A stretch of DNA of 64,000 nt from Ptychodera flava (GCF_041260155.1 NW_027248277.1:5006410-5070409); one strand, 5' to 3'. Positions 41,739-54,833 are shown, counted from the first letter of the stretch. Notes: generated by a model from the sequence alone, not told the origin. Numbers and translations: made by a program.

Positions 41739-43299
41739 GCAACTATTGTACTTGTATATCCCGTGTCGATTAACCATTTTGGGGTGACATTCTGTATAGT
41801 TACATCAATCAGAAGCATTTGAATCAATCCCGGACGTAGACTCAACAAATTTTCCTCAATCGTAATCCGATGACCTTGACCTGAGATCTCATGATTTTCT
41901 GTAGTTTTGATTTCCGCATTATTGTCAGTGTTTTGTTCTTGCGCTTTTGTGTGATTTTTACCTCGCTTATTTTTCCTCCTATGTGTTTTACAATTAGTTT
42001 CTTATTAGTTTGTGCCAACATACAGTTTTCTTATTTGGATCTCGAAATTTTGCATTATTTATACTGCTCGATTGAATTGCAGTCTCTATGCGCTTTAATC
42101 TATCCAACAGATGCAATAGCAGTCCCTGTAAGCCTGTATCATTGACCTTGCCTTCATCGCAATGTAACACACCACCTGACCTGACCGCAGACGGACCTGT
42201 TTTTGCCTTTCGAAATTTCCGATAACTTTCTTCACACTGGGCTTCGAGCACAACGGAGTCCAATGTCGCACCTTTCAAACTCCCCGCTTCATTTAGTTTT
42301 TTTTGCAGGGAATCATCGCCGACAGCCTGAAACAAGTGATCTATGCACAACCGTTCAAGACAATCGCCTGATGCACTGGGATATGCTTTAATTATAATTT
42401 GCCGTATTTCATGTGCCAAGTCTTTCAGAGACTGATCCTTCTTTCTAACAATTGTCTTAGCTTGGAGGCGGAACTCGTCCTCTAAACCACGAAAACCGTT
42501 TCTGTAACAGATCACATAGCTCACTGTAATCATTCACTTCTTTAATACAATGTGCTGCAAACTCTAAAGCCCGACATCGTAATTTTGTCAAGGGAATGTT
42601 AAATTTCTGCTCAGAATTCCAACCATTTACCCGCGCACATATTTCGAAGTGTAATTTGTAATTGACAAAATGCGTTGTTCCATCATAGCTATCGGCTTTT
42701 GCTGAGTTGTTTTTCATGTCATACCCGGCGCCTTTAAAGCGAGTTCGTCCATGGGAGGAGGTGTTTTCTCTGTTTTAAAAGTCACAGATGGTAGTGTATC
42801 CGACCCTCTATTTGCAAATAAACTACTTCCCCCAAAAGCTTAAACCTGGACCCGGCCCTTTCAGCAAGGGTGTAGATACAGTAGAACCAACGAAGGATGT
42901 TGCAGTCTTATTGTCTGTACCTATAGAGGGACGGCAACCTGACATGCCAACACTAGTACATGTATTGTTACCACGCGACGAAAGCCGACTCTGAATAGCG
43001 GGAGTCGATGTATAGCCGCCTAAAATAGCAGCAGTGTTTGACGGACTTCGTCTACCGGCCACCTCATTCTCACGTGAGAATAGAATAACCTCCTCTGGGC
43101 GTCGCATTTCAGTTTGTACGACACCTTCCGGAGACAATAGTGGCGGTATATCACTATAGTCCTCAACACGTTCACTACGGGCATCTCCAAATCGAACCGG
43201 AGTTTTGCCTGACTCCGAAACTCGTTTCTGGACCGTGCCTTGCTGCACGACAACTTCGCTGTCGACGAAGCTTTCCATGACTGAAAAAATGTACGGCAA
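41739..43299 (-). mobile_element. Ty3/gypsy-like Gag-protease remnant
   Basis: Three displaced minus-strand frames carry a Gag-like region: a low-complexity N-terminus (42,823-43,299), then D-G-T-T-H-F-V-N-Y-K-L-H-F-E and L-R-C-R-A-L-E-F-A (42,457-42,717), then L-E-D-E-F-R-L-Q-A-K and D-H-L-F-Q-A-V (41,994-42,533), a broken zinc knuckle near 42,010 and a retropepsin-like I-D-T-G segment near 41,770. At least two frameshifts and several stops separate them. No reverse transcriptase, integrase or paired LTR was found; the element stops where the TRIM fragment begins. Non-functional. Confidence 0.75.
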
Positions 43300-44097
43300 A
43301 ATACCGACGTAGGCCTACAGCAAATGTCCTCCAACAACACCTGCGAAATTAACGTAACTTGTATCAACTTTCCTTTTCAATGACAACAATAGAAAAATCG
43401 AACAATAGAACACACCGTACTCGATCTGTGTGTTTGAGTACCAGCCAAAAGTCTCGCCAAGCGCTGCTAGCACTGTAACGGATTATCTGAAATCAGGCCC
43501 AAAATGCCAACCTTTAGAGGACTAAAAGTTTCCTCTAGTTAATGGTAGCGTAAACGTGGCAATGGTGAACCTAGATGGCGATGAACCGGACCGTCACAAA
43601 CCGTGGTTCGATATATGGACCGTGTGCACGACGGAACGCGCACTGAGATTTGGCTGGTAGCACAAGTCACAAGGCCGACCAGCGTGCTCGAGCAACCCGC
43701 TCACTGAACAATTATGAAAACCTGAAATAGCACGACTAGTTTAACAACCAAGACAATAATACCTCACCGAGGCGAACACGAGATGTTAGCACAAATCGTG
43801 GAACAGATTTAAACCGAAATAAAAGGGAAACAACGGTTAGGCAAAAGTTCAGCTCAGCACAGCTTTGAACACGATGTTCACTGCACGACAGCAGGTCTAG
43901 AAGTCCGTAAAAGTCGGGGGGTGTCGGGATATTACAAGTTTCCCCCACGTGATCAAAGTTCCGCCCTGATATGGAGCCGACAGGTCTTATTGTGCTCTCA
44001 AATACAGGGTTTCCGAACCTGAGATTCAGGAAAAAGTTGCATTTTCTGAGTCAGCGGAGCAAGAGCAGTGTAACAGGTTACTGACCCTGAAGTTCCG

Positions 44098-44100
<3 letters not shown>
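43300..44100. other. 5' flank of the Gag remnant
   Basis: Slightly GC-richer sequence that may include the leader or LTR of the retroelement. I could not find a matching second LTR or a convincing primer-binding site. Confidence 0.3.

Positions 44101-44103
<3 letters not shown>

Positions 44104-44183
<80 letters not shown>
44104..44183. repeat. (AT)n microsatellite
   Basis: About 80 bases of uninterrupted AT dinucleotides. Confidence 0.95.
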
Positions 44184-44186
<3 letters not shown>

Positions 44187-44288
44187 ACAAACGTGCGCAA
44201 ATCATTTCTTGGCCGTGTGTACGTATTTACCAATGATGTGAGTCGTATTCCATTGCAAAAACGAAGTGTAAAATTTGAAATGACATTG

Positions 44289-44504
44289 AAAACGATTGGA
44301 ACTAATTTTGAATAATAAGTGAAGTAAGTTTGTTTTTTACCCGCAAAATGTAAGCTAATCTGCTTTCCTCTTTAAGTTATTAATAATTACACACTTGTTT
44401 TCAAGAGTAATTTGTAATTATAGTCAGCTACATGGCAACTAACACTTTTGAGAAATTTGAAAAATATGAAGATCCAATTATCCCAAATTAGTTCCAATCG
44501 TGTT
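44289..44504. mobile_element. MITE, AACACGATTGG family, copy 2
   Basis: The 216-bp copy is in opposite orientation to the one at 15,927-16,117. Ends AACGATTGGAACTAATTT and AAATTAGTTCCAATCGTGTT, with shared internal segments (AACACTTTTGAGAAATTTG versus its complement). No coding capacity. Confidence 0.8.
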
Positions 44505-44509
44505 ATTGT

Positions 44510-47325
44510 AACAAAGGCAATGTTTGAAATGTAATGACACTATTCCTGACAAGTTGTCGTCGTGCGGGAGCAACTTTGAAGGTTTGAAAGTGGCAAAATA
44601 AGCTTAATTACCGTTCTTTGGTTTCGTCATGAGCAGAAAGACAGAAATATTCGTCTGTTTAACAGTTTTTTGTTGTTTTTTCACGCTTGGTAAAAGCCTT
44701 TGGAATAAAAATCCCAAAGAATAGTATTTTTGCAAAGTTTTGTTTCAGTTTTCAGCAAAAGAAATTCAACAGAATATAAAAGATTAATCAATGTTCATTA
44801 CTGATGTACTGTTTCGGCTATACTGAACGTCATCAAGCTTGGCAGGTCAAGGGTCATGTTATCACATTTTAATTATTTAATTCTATATTTTACGTTATAT
44901 CGTCAGTGAGTCTCATTTCAAATATCACATACATGAGTTTTCCTTTCGTCGGCGTTTTAAGGGTATTAGGATTTGCCGGCCTCCCTTTTTTGGTTATACG
45001 CAAACTGTCAGGTTCAACGTGCGTGTGCGCGCACTCTTATGTATTAACGTTAACGTTTCCGAGGCCGGGACAGCAGACGACAGTTCGGGGGCGAGTCGGT
45101 ATGCAATCAGTCAGTGTATATTGCCATGACGTCATAATGAGCTTGTCAAGTGAAGAAATTAAAATGCAAATTCATGCAAATTCATAAGCACTTTGATTGT
45201 CACTCCTTGAATTTCCAGATGGCCTCTTTTTTCGTTGAATGGGATACTAGTCACCCTTTCTCATTTACAGCTGGTGAAACATTGCAGAGATACACTGTGT
45301 GTTTAAATTATTATATCTTAACCGGCGGCATTTGTCCAACATTTAAGAAATCTTTGGATTGGAGGCCTAAAATACTCAGCAGAATTCGAAAGAGAAAAAA
45401 TTATCAGTCGATGGGAAAATTCAGTTACTATTGTGGTGACGCAAATTTAAAAAGAAAAAAACAAACGGAAAATAACGTCATCGACCTAAATGCGCTGATA
45501 CAAACGTTATGAGGTTTAGAGCGCCCTCTATGGCACGGTACATGTCAATCATTCTGATCTCATTTTGATTATTTGTTTTAATTGTAGTTCGCACAATTTT
45601 ATTCCAATTTCAGACCCCAAAATTTGATTGTCATTGGAAATTGAAGGCCTTTAATGTAATCGTACGATTTTTAAATGATATATATCCATGATTTTGTTAG
45701 ACTTGATGAGCACGTGTAGCGTTCCTGTGATGTGGCTAGCGAATTTCCCTGGAGACACTCTGAAAAATAGTTCCTTTGTAAAATTGACACAAACAGAATG
45801 TGTTTCAATAATTGTAAATCTCAGCTACCATTTCTAAAAGATATTCAAGGGAAATAAATTATTACCTGAAGCATTGTTGTGAATGTATTATGGCGCTTAA
45901 TTGGAAAAAACAAGAAGTTTATATACAAAGGAGCATACAGAAGACGATATTTGCACTTGAATTTTAATTTCATCAACATTTCTAATGGTTCCTAGCCCTT
46001 CCAAAATATCGGGCCCGTTCCCAGTCCACGAAAGAAAATTATCGAGAGTCTCAGGTCCTGCGACTTTGAGTACTTCTAACAATTAGGCTGAATGAAAAGT
46101 TGATCACTCAGTAGCAAAAATGTGAAGCCATCAGCCATTATCTGTGGGTCAGTAGAAAGCTAGTCCCTGTTTTCCAAAGGTGTCAATGGTCGGCAATAAA
46201 AGAGTGATTCATTACGCAATGAAAGAAATTTAAACATACACCAAACAGTAACAGTACTGTACTAATAATCTGAATGGTATCGTTGTTAAAGTCTAAATAT
46301 ATCCGATTAACTCCACAACATTTATCCAGATAACTTCGATAATAAACAACAAACAGTATGGGCTAAGCATAATACCTTAATATATATTTTTAAATGAGAT
46401 ACTATATTACAATGTATAATAAGCTGTATCAAAAATTGACTATTGTCATTTTGAAATCATAAACTTTGCCTATTGTCTAGTTATATTCTATCAGCTCTAG
46501 CTAATGATATATATACATTTCACAACTTGCTACGGAAGATGCGTGTGATTGATATGGAGATTTTAGAGTAAGACACATCTTATTACCACAAAAACTGGTG
46601 AGGTAAGGATTCCATGACATCCAGGCATAAAATAGTTCTCAAATGATGAGTGACAGCATTCTAGGCTTTAACTTACAAGAATAATCCATGACTTTGCTGG
46701 ATTACACTCAATGTGTCACTTTGATTCAGTCTTTGTCAATTTGTCAAGCTTGAAGAGTGTAGCATGCCAGCAGGGTATGCTTACCTATTCTGAATAATAA
46801 TGTGCCACTGTGGTTCAATCTTGGTCAATCTTGACGAGGGTAGCATGCTAGCAGGGCTCTTTACCCATGCTGAACACCTGTACCACAAAGAAGCAGTGGT
46901 TCACCATGACCCTATTGTTATTCCCCTTTTATATCTGTTTCTTGGACCTGGTAAATCATTTACTGACCTTGTCATATAACATTCTACTTTATTGTGGATA
47001 CTTTGAAAATCCAGGTTTTAGATTCATTTGAATTTTATTTATGTTTTAATGTGAAAAGGTGTTCTGGGGCTTGCTTATATTAATCGCATCAGATAGTGTA
47101 AATTTGACATGGCCGACTTAGGGTTAAAAATAACGAAACATAGAAAGCAAAAATATAATACTTCAAGCCTCTTTCTTCATACATTGTTCTAAGTCTAGTA
47201 TAAAAGTGTGACAGAGTTACAACTAACAAATTAAGGTTTTTATCGGACTCAAGACTTAAACGTTCACTAATGCTTCAAGGAGTTCTCTAATTTCGCTGTT
47301 AAAATAGTCTTTACTCAGATAACAA
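44510..47325. other. intergenic, mostly anonymous
   Basis: Contains a direct duplication of about 80 bp (46,716-46,796 and 46,804-46,875, sharing CAATCTTG/GTAGCATGC/AGCAGGG motifs). Overlapping plus-strand open frames at 44,906-45,187 and 45,150-45,512 have no family resemblance or splice context and are left uncalled. Confidence 0.35.
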
Positions 47326-48009
47326 CTATCGGGTTTTCAATCTTCTTGCAGGTTTCATAATTTTTCTCCCGCTCACTGACCCTGATGCCGTGAAGGACTT
47401 AGGAGTAATAGTTACAGCGAGGTCACTTCCAAATGCTGGTGTAACACTTCCAAATGCTGTCCGCGATGCGGAGACTGGTGGCGCTGTTGACATAGAATCC
47501 AAAGAGGTCCTGCTATTCAGATTTCCAAATGTACTTGTGGAACCAAAGGTAGATGTTCCAGGCATTCCAAACTTCGTTGCAGGAATTGGTCCTCGACTCA
47601 GTGTTGCTGCTGTTTTAGTCATTAGTGGCGTTGCTGCTGATGTGCTACACTGCACAAATGCACTGGACTTTGTTTCTGTAGATGCACAATTACCTATCCC
47701 TGACTCACTGAGAAAATTGTTGCAGCTTGCCGAACCTTGAGATTTCCTGTGATCAGCATTTGTTGTTGGCGATTGTAATGTGTTACTAAACGGAGACACC
47801 TTCCTACTCTCCGCCCCTGCTGTATTGCCGTCATACAAAGTACTGTTTCCAGAGTCTTTCGAACTGTGCTCTATATCTTGGGATGCAGCTGCAAAGTTGA
47901 TCCCATTAGCGTCTTCAGAAGTGGATTCCAGCCGGATTAACGTCGAAACTCCAGTTGTTAGTTCAGTTTCCGTTGAAAAACCTTGTTGGCTGAGCTGTTG
48001 CAAAGCATC
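47326..48009 (-). CDS. terminal exon of an FG-repeat (nucleoporin-like) protein
   Basis: The acceptor CCTTTTTTCTGATTATTAAG gives a 684-base exon in phase 0 ending at a stop at 47,326. It is Ser/Thr-rich with spaced FG dipeptides (T-K-F-G-M-P, S-T-F-G-S-T, T-A-F-G-S-V, P-A-F-G-S-D) and a strongly basic end, G-R-K-I-M-K-P-A-R-R-L-K. FG-rich disorder plus a basic C-terminus recalls nucleoporins such as Nup153 or POM121, but the upstream exons do not match either in a way I recognise. The product remains unidentified. Confidence 0.65.
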   Translation of the reverse strand, partial: DALQQLSQQGFSTETELTTGVSTLIRLESTSEDANGINFAAASQDIEHSSKDSGNSTLYDGNTAGAESRKVSPFSNTLQSPTTNADHRKSQGSASCNNFLSESGIGNCASTETKSSAFVQCSTSAATPLMTKTAATLSRGPIPATKFGMPGTSTFGSTSTFGNLNSRTSLDSMSTAPPVSASRTAFGSVTPAFGSDLAVTITPKSFTASGSVSGRKIMKPARRLKTR

Positions 48010-48659
48010 CTTAATAATCAGAAAAAAGGAAGAGATAAAAATTACAGATAAAGTTTCAAACAAACATTTCCTTTCAGTTTTGTATAGCTACGTCAGTGCG
48101 GTGTAGGATAACGTCAAAATAAAAACAAGGATACCAGTTTTTTATACCAAAATGTAGTGTTATTATTGAATGTAAGATGTCATTTTACAAAAATCTGTTT
48201 GGCGCCAGAATTCAACATTTGAGAAAAAATAATAGACTTAACCATGGCTTAACTTTATGAAACAGTATTTACTGCTACTTATCAAAAATGCAAAATGCAT
48301 CTGAGACACAAATCAAATCTTGTTTAACTCATTGCAGCAAAACATCTAAAACTTACAGTATAATGAGTATAATGAGAGTCAGTGTCAACCAGCAGTTCTT
48401 TCATTGTACCATGCATACACGTTTAACCTATACTATCAAACATCCTCAATTCTGATGACCTAAATCTTTTGAGGTCTTCTTAGTAAAGCCTGACCTAACC
48501 AACTAAAACCAAACATTGACACAAATATACTGCTATACAAAGAAGTTACTTTTACCCTTGTGGATTTTTGTGACAAAAATTTGTTCTCATATTTCCGTCA
48601 CCTTCACAATCTGATACTATAAATGTCGTCTGGTGACGCGTCCTAGTTCCTACCTTAGC

Positions 48660-50270
48660 TTTCACTGTCTGCTGTGGAGAGCTCTGAGCTGATTTTGAAT
48701 CTCTTACTGTTTGTGGCAGATGTGTTGAGTTATCTATTCAGTGCTAAACGTTGTCATTATAACAATCTTCTTTCAAACGATCAGAAGGACATTCATAAAT
48801 TTTGGAGGGCTTTTAAAGACATTGTACCGCCAAAGAAAGTAGTTAGCTCTGATAAATTCCTTATTGACCAAAATTATGTCAGTGATCCATCTGTGATAGC
48901 AAATTCGTTTAATAATTACTTCAAGTCTGTCGTAGATGACTTGTTATTGGCGAACAGCTTGATTTCAAACCCCAACAACAGCCACGACAAACTTAGCGAG
49001 CTAGTCGAAATGCGCAAAAGTCCCGTTTCATTTTTTGATATTCCACTTATAACAATGGATTACGTCACGTGTCAACTATTTTCCTTAAGTTTAAATAAGT
49101 CAACGGGTACTGACTGCATTCCAGCAAAATTTCTCCGTTTGTCAGCAGGTGTAATTGCACCTTCTCTCACAAATGTCCTCAATTGCTGTATTTCAAAAGC
49201 ATACTTCCCGTCTGTGTGGAAAGTAGCAAGAGTTACACCTATTCATAAGAAAGGATCAAAGGATATTTTAAGTAACTACAGACCAATTAGTATTCTGCCT
49301 GTTCTTTCTAAAATCTTTGAACGTCATATTCACAACAGTTTTAATTCTTACATGGAATATAACAACCTTTTTCTCAATAACCAATCGGGTTTCCGAGCAG
49401 GCCATTCCTGTGAAACTGCGCTGACTACTTTGGTAAGCAGTTGGTCACTTGACATTGATCAAGGAAATGTGATTGGTGCTGTTCTGTTAGATTTAAGTAA
49501 GGCATTCGATCTTGTCAATCATAATGTTTTACTTTCAAAACTTAAGCTTTACGGGTGTACAGATCATGCACTGTCACTTTTTAAATCCTATTTGACTTCA
49601 CGAAAACAATTTGTAAAATTCCAAGGTCGCTGTTCTAATATCACAAATTTGGAGGTTGGCGTTCCACAGGGATCGATTCTCGGCCCTCTACTATTCATTA
49701 CCTACGTCAATGATTTGCCACTGCATTTGAATAAACTCAAAATCAACATCATTTGCTGATGACACCACAATGTATGTTACTGGTAATAATATTGGAAAAA
49801 TTACGACGGCACTTAACACAGATCTTACGAACATGCGTGACTGGTGCTTGAACAATAGATTATGTATAAATGCAAACAAATCAAAGTCTATGTTAATAGC
49901 ATCTGCGTACAAACGTTCTCACTTGAATGCGCAGTCTCTGTCTGTTTCTGTAAATAATATAAATTTAGACTGTGCTAAGAGCGAAAAACTACTTGGTGTC
50001 ATGATAAACCATACACTGGATTGGTCTGACCATATCCGATCGATTGAATCTACAGTTAAGCCAAAATTATATCTTTTATCAAGAGTCAAACGATTCTTGA
50101 CTCTACATTCAAGGAAGATATTTTATTGTAGTTTTATTTTACCTTACCTTTGTTACTGGTCTGTTTGCATTCTGACTGGCAGCTGGCCTCACGGTTCTCC
50201 CAATTATCACCTAATATTGAAAGAGGAAATTTCAATACCTGTCATTAGAAACTGCTGACATATTAAAATG
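48660..50270 (+). mobile_element. 5'-truncated CR1/L2-type LINE copy
   Basis: Two overlapping plus-strand frames (48,674-49,759 and about 49,745-50,258) carry most of a reverse transcriptase: N-K-S-T-G-T-D-C-I-P-A-K-F-L near 49,100; N-Y-R-P-I-S-I-L-P near 49,275; S-G-F-R-A-G-H-S; L-D-L-S-K-A-F-D near 49,490; V-P-Q-G-S-I-L-G-P-L-L-F near 49,660; then, after a one-base shift, F-A-D-D-T-T near 49,757. The endonuclease half is missing. The copy sits in an intron of the FG-protein gene, antisense to it. Fairly recent by its intact blocks but inactive. Confidence 0.9.
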
Positions 50271-50648
50271 TATGAGTTGTTTTCACTACATTTCTACTAT
50301 ACTAGTAAATATATCATTGTTTTGCAGCACACTAAGATGAGCTTTGTAAAATTTGTTTGTTCATTTGTCTTATACTATTACTATTTCATTTCCTTTGGTA
50401 GGACCATGATGGAAGCACTGTAGATATCAAACAGTACATGTTGGTTGGTTCATTCCATTTCAAATAACCACATATTTTCATTTTATTAATACTATTATGC
50501 ACATCACAGTTTTCCATGGTCTCCCAGTAATTACTGTGATGACACTAGATATTCATGGTGTCATATGCCAATCCAAGTTATCCAGTCATGTTACAATCAA
50601 GGTGATCATCTTGCTTTCACATACAGCTAAGAGAAACATATGACTTAC

Positions 50649-50789
50649 ATCTGGACATTCTCTTTCAATGCGTGTTTGGATAACTTCAACATGCCTTGGA
50701 AGTACAACGCTTTCTTCACGCATCTGTCTCTGCTCTGCAGCTTCCAGTAACTCATGGAAATACCATGAGGTTGGTAGTCTGGATGGAAC
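50649..50789 (-). CDS. internal exon of the FG-protein gene
   Basis: The exon is 141 bases, phase 0 to 0, with acceptor TTTTAATACTAG and donor GAT|GTAAGT. It encodes L-P-T-S-W-Y-F-H-E-L-L-E-A-A-E-Q-R-Q and ends I-E-R-E-C-P-D, a helical charged region. The phase fits the exons on both sides. Function unknown. Confidence 0.75.
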
Positions 50790-52082
50790 CTAGTATTAAA
50801 ACAGTCATATACATTAAAATTAAGGATTAAACAAAGTCATACATTTATCACATATGTAACTTTGCCATCAGCACATATTACAGGAATAACGTGTGTATTT
50901 ACCACTGATATGATTAAGGACAAATACTAAAGGAATAGTAGCTGTAAATTTTGATCATTGTTTCACCATTCTTGGTCTTTGTGTCACCTACAGTTTATTG
51001 TTCTACTACCTACATCATATTGATATGCCAAGTATTCAGCTTGTCACCACAGTCAATATATGCATTACCAACAATGTTATTGTTGACAACTGAATTTTCA
51101 TCCGGACGAAAATTCAAATATCAACAATAACAATGCAAGCATACATACTTTGTTGAGAAGCTCAATACTTGGCACTTTGGTATATGAGTCGTTGTTGAAC
51201 AGAACAAAAGTAGTGAAATAATCATCGAAAGTTACAGCTACTATCCCTTTAAGAATATTCCTGATAATTAAACAGCCCCTTTGCCAAAGGAATAGTTTCC
51301 AATGTAAACAACTGCTACTTCTACTTCACAGATTATTCTGTGTGATCTATGTACATATTCACATTGTTTCATTATACAGACTAAATTCATTTGTCGTGAT
51401 CAGAACTCCCAAAGCCACATATCAACTGTTACTTGCAAATGGCCACAAACGATTTAAATGGCTACTAGGAATTTATTTTGGCTATCTTCCTTTGGCCACA
51501 GCTGTGACGATAAAAAAAACTACCGTTGAAAATCAATTTGTTAATTTTGTTGACAAATATTTTTTTGTTTGTACTACACTGACACATGTTGTACAGTTGA
51601 CCCATTATCAGGAAAGTAAAAATTGAATAGATCAATTAATGCAGGAGGACTCTGTATGACAATTATCCCAACATTAAGTTCAGCTGATTATGTTGTACAG
51701 TATGTTGCATGAAAATTCATCAATAACATTGATTTTAAGTCAGGGGAAGGAGATTATCTCTGTGAAATACTTTCTGCAAAATTAGTCTTTGTCATTGATA
51801 AACATAATTTCTATATCAATACTATGCTGCTGTTCACAAAAATGTGAACAAGTCAACAAGTTGCTGAAAAATGGCAACAATATTTTAATGTTGGCAAAAC
51901 CCTGGTTATGATTATGCCATAGTTGTTGTCTGAAATGACAGAAACTAATTTCTACACACAAGCCTTTGACAGGTTAATGTGAAGTGGATCTAGTAAAAAA
52001 AAAACTTTGATTGATTGATATGTTTTCAGAATATCTTGACAAATGATATCAATATAAGCTCGTTCATGTGATTCATACGTAC

Positions 52083-52253
52083 TTGAGCATAGGATTCTAT
52101 GTCTTGAACAAAATGCCGCAGCCATTCTCTGTCTGCTTCATGTGGAATCCTTCCTTCATAGGCATCAGGAAGGTCTTTCTGTAGCCTTATGGGATCCAGC
52201 TTCTCTATGCTTGGCTGAACAAACTTCGGGATTTCATCTATGTTTGGCAAACT
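52083..52253 (-). CDS. internal exon of the FG-protein gene
   Basis: The exon is 171 bases, phase 0 to 0, with acceptor GCAATTTTCTTATAG and donor CAA|GTACGT. It encodes I-P-K-F-V-Q-P-S-I-E-K-L-D-P-I-R-L and R-I-P-H-E-A-D-R-E-W-L-R-H-F-V. It is probably upstream of the exon at 50,649-50,789 in the same gene, because all three exons are symmetric phase-0 exons on one strand; exons further upstream were not found. Confidence 0.72.
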
Positions 52254-52259
52254 CTATAA

Positions 52260-54212
52260 GAAAATTGCAGTTCATTAAGTTCATTTTTTCTAAAAAATAA
52301 TATTCAGAAAAAATTGATGTGACTGCAATTTTGATATTATTTAAAGCATGGTGTTTTATATCATATTTACTTATATTTTCATCCAATTGCCCCTTTTAGA
52401 TCATTTGCATGACACTGATACATCAACATGATAAAATAAAATAAAAGGCAAATATGATGCTAACCTCTAATTTGCTTATGATCTAGTCTTTGAGATTTGT
52501 AAAGAAATTTTGCTCCTATATAATCCCAAATATATTACTTGGAAATATCTAAAAGAAAGTGAGATCAAAAAGGAATAGCTTTGGAAGGGCCAATTAAACA
52601 AAGCTAATGGTCAATAGAGCTCCCCTGTGATATTGGCATACTGACACAAGGCAATGTTAAGCGAAATGTGTACAACAAATATAACCACAGCAGATGGACA
52701 AGGGGTTTAATAGAAAGAGGATTTTGAACACATACAAAAAAGGAAATGACCGAAAAATCCAAAAATGCAATTTTCAAACCTATTTGAACACATCTGATTG
52801 AGGACACCCCTGGAAATCTGAAGCGAAAGTTCAAAGCAATCAAACCAGCAGTTTCAGAGGAGATATTGTTTAACCTAAACACCAAAATTTGTCCCTAAAA
52901 TACACACATGCAAATTATGCAACAAGTTGTTCCAGTCTGATTAAGCTTACCCCTAAGTACTTGCATGAAAATTTCCAGAGCAATTAATAGCAGTACTTGA
53001 AAAATAGGCTGCTTTCTGAAAATGACAGACGACAGACAATCCTTCCTATGTGAAAAGCTTACAACAGAGCTTTAAAAAGTACTGAAGGTGAAAGTGTGTA
53101 TGCTCCAGTTTACTGAAATACAGTGTAACGCAGAGGGTATGGTTTCTGTAAAAGATTTTCACGAATCATACATAACTACAGCACCATTAACCTGCATCCT
53201 AGAACCCAGTCCATTCTATCAACTGCCTTGGAGAACACTCTTGAAGACCACACTTAAATTTTCAGAAATGCGATTGGCTGATTGATAAAATGTAATAAAA
53301 TTAAATCCCTCTGAAAATGTCACATTGCAATAGAACTCATTTTTTTACTGTGAAATCCATGAAACTACAATCCGATGAAGTTGTCTCAAACATCAAAATG
53401 ATGAAATTAATTCCCAGTAAAATTTATGCTTGTAGGGTATGATGAAATTTGCATGGTAGTCATATAAAATAGCATTGTATGTAAAACGCTAGAAACCATT
53501 GATAGAATATTGTCATTTTTCTTAAAATTTCTGAAATTATTGAGAATGGAAAACTGATTAAAAGCAAATTTAATAAACACTAGGTCATCGTACTTGATTT
53601 TGCAGAGACCTCAAAATATCTCCACCATAAATATCCAGTGCATAAAAATTGTGACTCTGTACTTTTTTCCTGGGAATAATTTGATAAATAGATTATAACT
53701 TATTGTTACTTTTATATCAACTGCAATTTTTTTTATGTGCCTACAAAAACATTACAGGGACAAATAAGGAAACTCTTCTTCAGAAAGATATCTGCATTGA
53801 TATTTCAATACTTTTAAGCGCTCACTTTCTTTTAGCAGCTGAAATTTGTCATTGGGTGATGAAATGTACAGAGTCATAGAGCAGGGGTAATTCAATCTCA
53901 CATAACTCAAATACATTGCGGGACACCCCTTTTCATACTCATTTGACACTCACCAGAAAATTAACAATGTTTTTGATTATGAGTAATCATACACCTTAAT
54001 CTGTAATTAAAATTTACTCCTAAGACATTTTAAATGTTTTATCAGCAATGTTAACTATCCCTCTAGCTTATTCTGCTAACTTAATTGAAAATTTATTTTA
54101 TGTTTTGTTTGATTTGCTACAAATATATCTCTATAACATGTTAAGATACCCAAGCCTTGTGCCAGGCATTTTATATTAATTCCCTCTGTTATTTTTGTTC
54201 AATTATTTACAG
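52260..54212. other. region between the FG-protein and methylase-like genes
   Basis: No supported exon. Around 52,740-53,080 is a sequence of the kind seen in dispersed invertebrate repeats (GGACACCCCTGGAAATCTGA, CAGTTTCAGAGGAGATATTG). A 65-codon minus-strand open frame at 53,752-53,949 lacks splice context or homology. Confidence 0.35.
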
Positions 54213-54833
54213 AAAGTTGACAGCAAACTGATGAAGGTGTTGTATGGTTTATGTACCATGGAGGAAAATTTTGAACAGATGGTTGAAGTAGTTGAGATGT
54301 ATGAAGATGGTGCTACATTAGGGCAGAAGCTGAAAGGATCAGATTTCCTATCCAAGCCAGAGTTGCCGTTCAGCAGACTTAGTGACTTTATCATGATAAA
54401 GGAAGATGAAAAACACTCTCTTCTTGGGAGTGTCCTCGATGGAACCTTATCCTTTACAGACATGTGTAAGGAGGCAACAATGCTGAAAAAACTTGAACAT
54501 GTACAACGCTGCTTTTGTCAATTGACACACTGCATTGATGGGGGTTGGGACGAGGCCGTTAGAAGATTCCCAAAAGAGGCCAATCGTGACCAGTTGGAGA
54601 GATTTACAGGCTTGTCGTACTCACAGGGCATACCAGAGGAACTTGCCAACTACTGCAAAAGGCTTGTGCTCTTTGAAAAGTATAAAGGTGAAAATGTGTC
54701 AGCTAAATTTTCAAGAGATGGGATCCATGGCCATGCCATCCACACAGATACACTCAATATAACTTGCAACAAAATCAAGGAACACTGCCCTGGATTTTCT
54801 GGTGTGGACTTGACAATGGTGGATATGTCTGAT
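54213..54833 (+). CDS. methylase-like exon a
   Basis: The exon is 621 bases, phase 0 to 0, with acceptor GTTCAATTATTTACAG and donor GAT|GTAAGT. It encodes 207 residues. A helical region (S-L-L-G-S-V-L-D-G-T-L-S-F-T-D-M) leads to D-E-A-V-R-R-F-P-K-E-A and finally V-D-L-T-M-V-D-M-S-D. No stop or frameshift occurs in this exon. It is certainly coding-like; its family assignment rests on the following exons. Confidence 0.8.

Noticed and set aside
41379..41822. 147-codon plus-strand open frame
   Set aside because: Antisense shadow of the TRIM coiled-coil frame.
43300..44000. LTR of the Gag remnant
   Set aside because: No second copy of the sequence and no convincing primer-binding site or terminal TG...CA pair could be identified.
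45150..45512. 120-codon plus-strand open frame
   Set aside because: Possibly a transposase scrap, but no motif could be recognised and no repeat ends were found.
53752..53949. 65-codon minus-strand open frame upstream of the FG-protein exons
   Set aside because: No splice acceptor or donor in phase and no homology.
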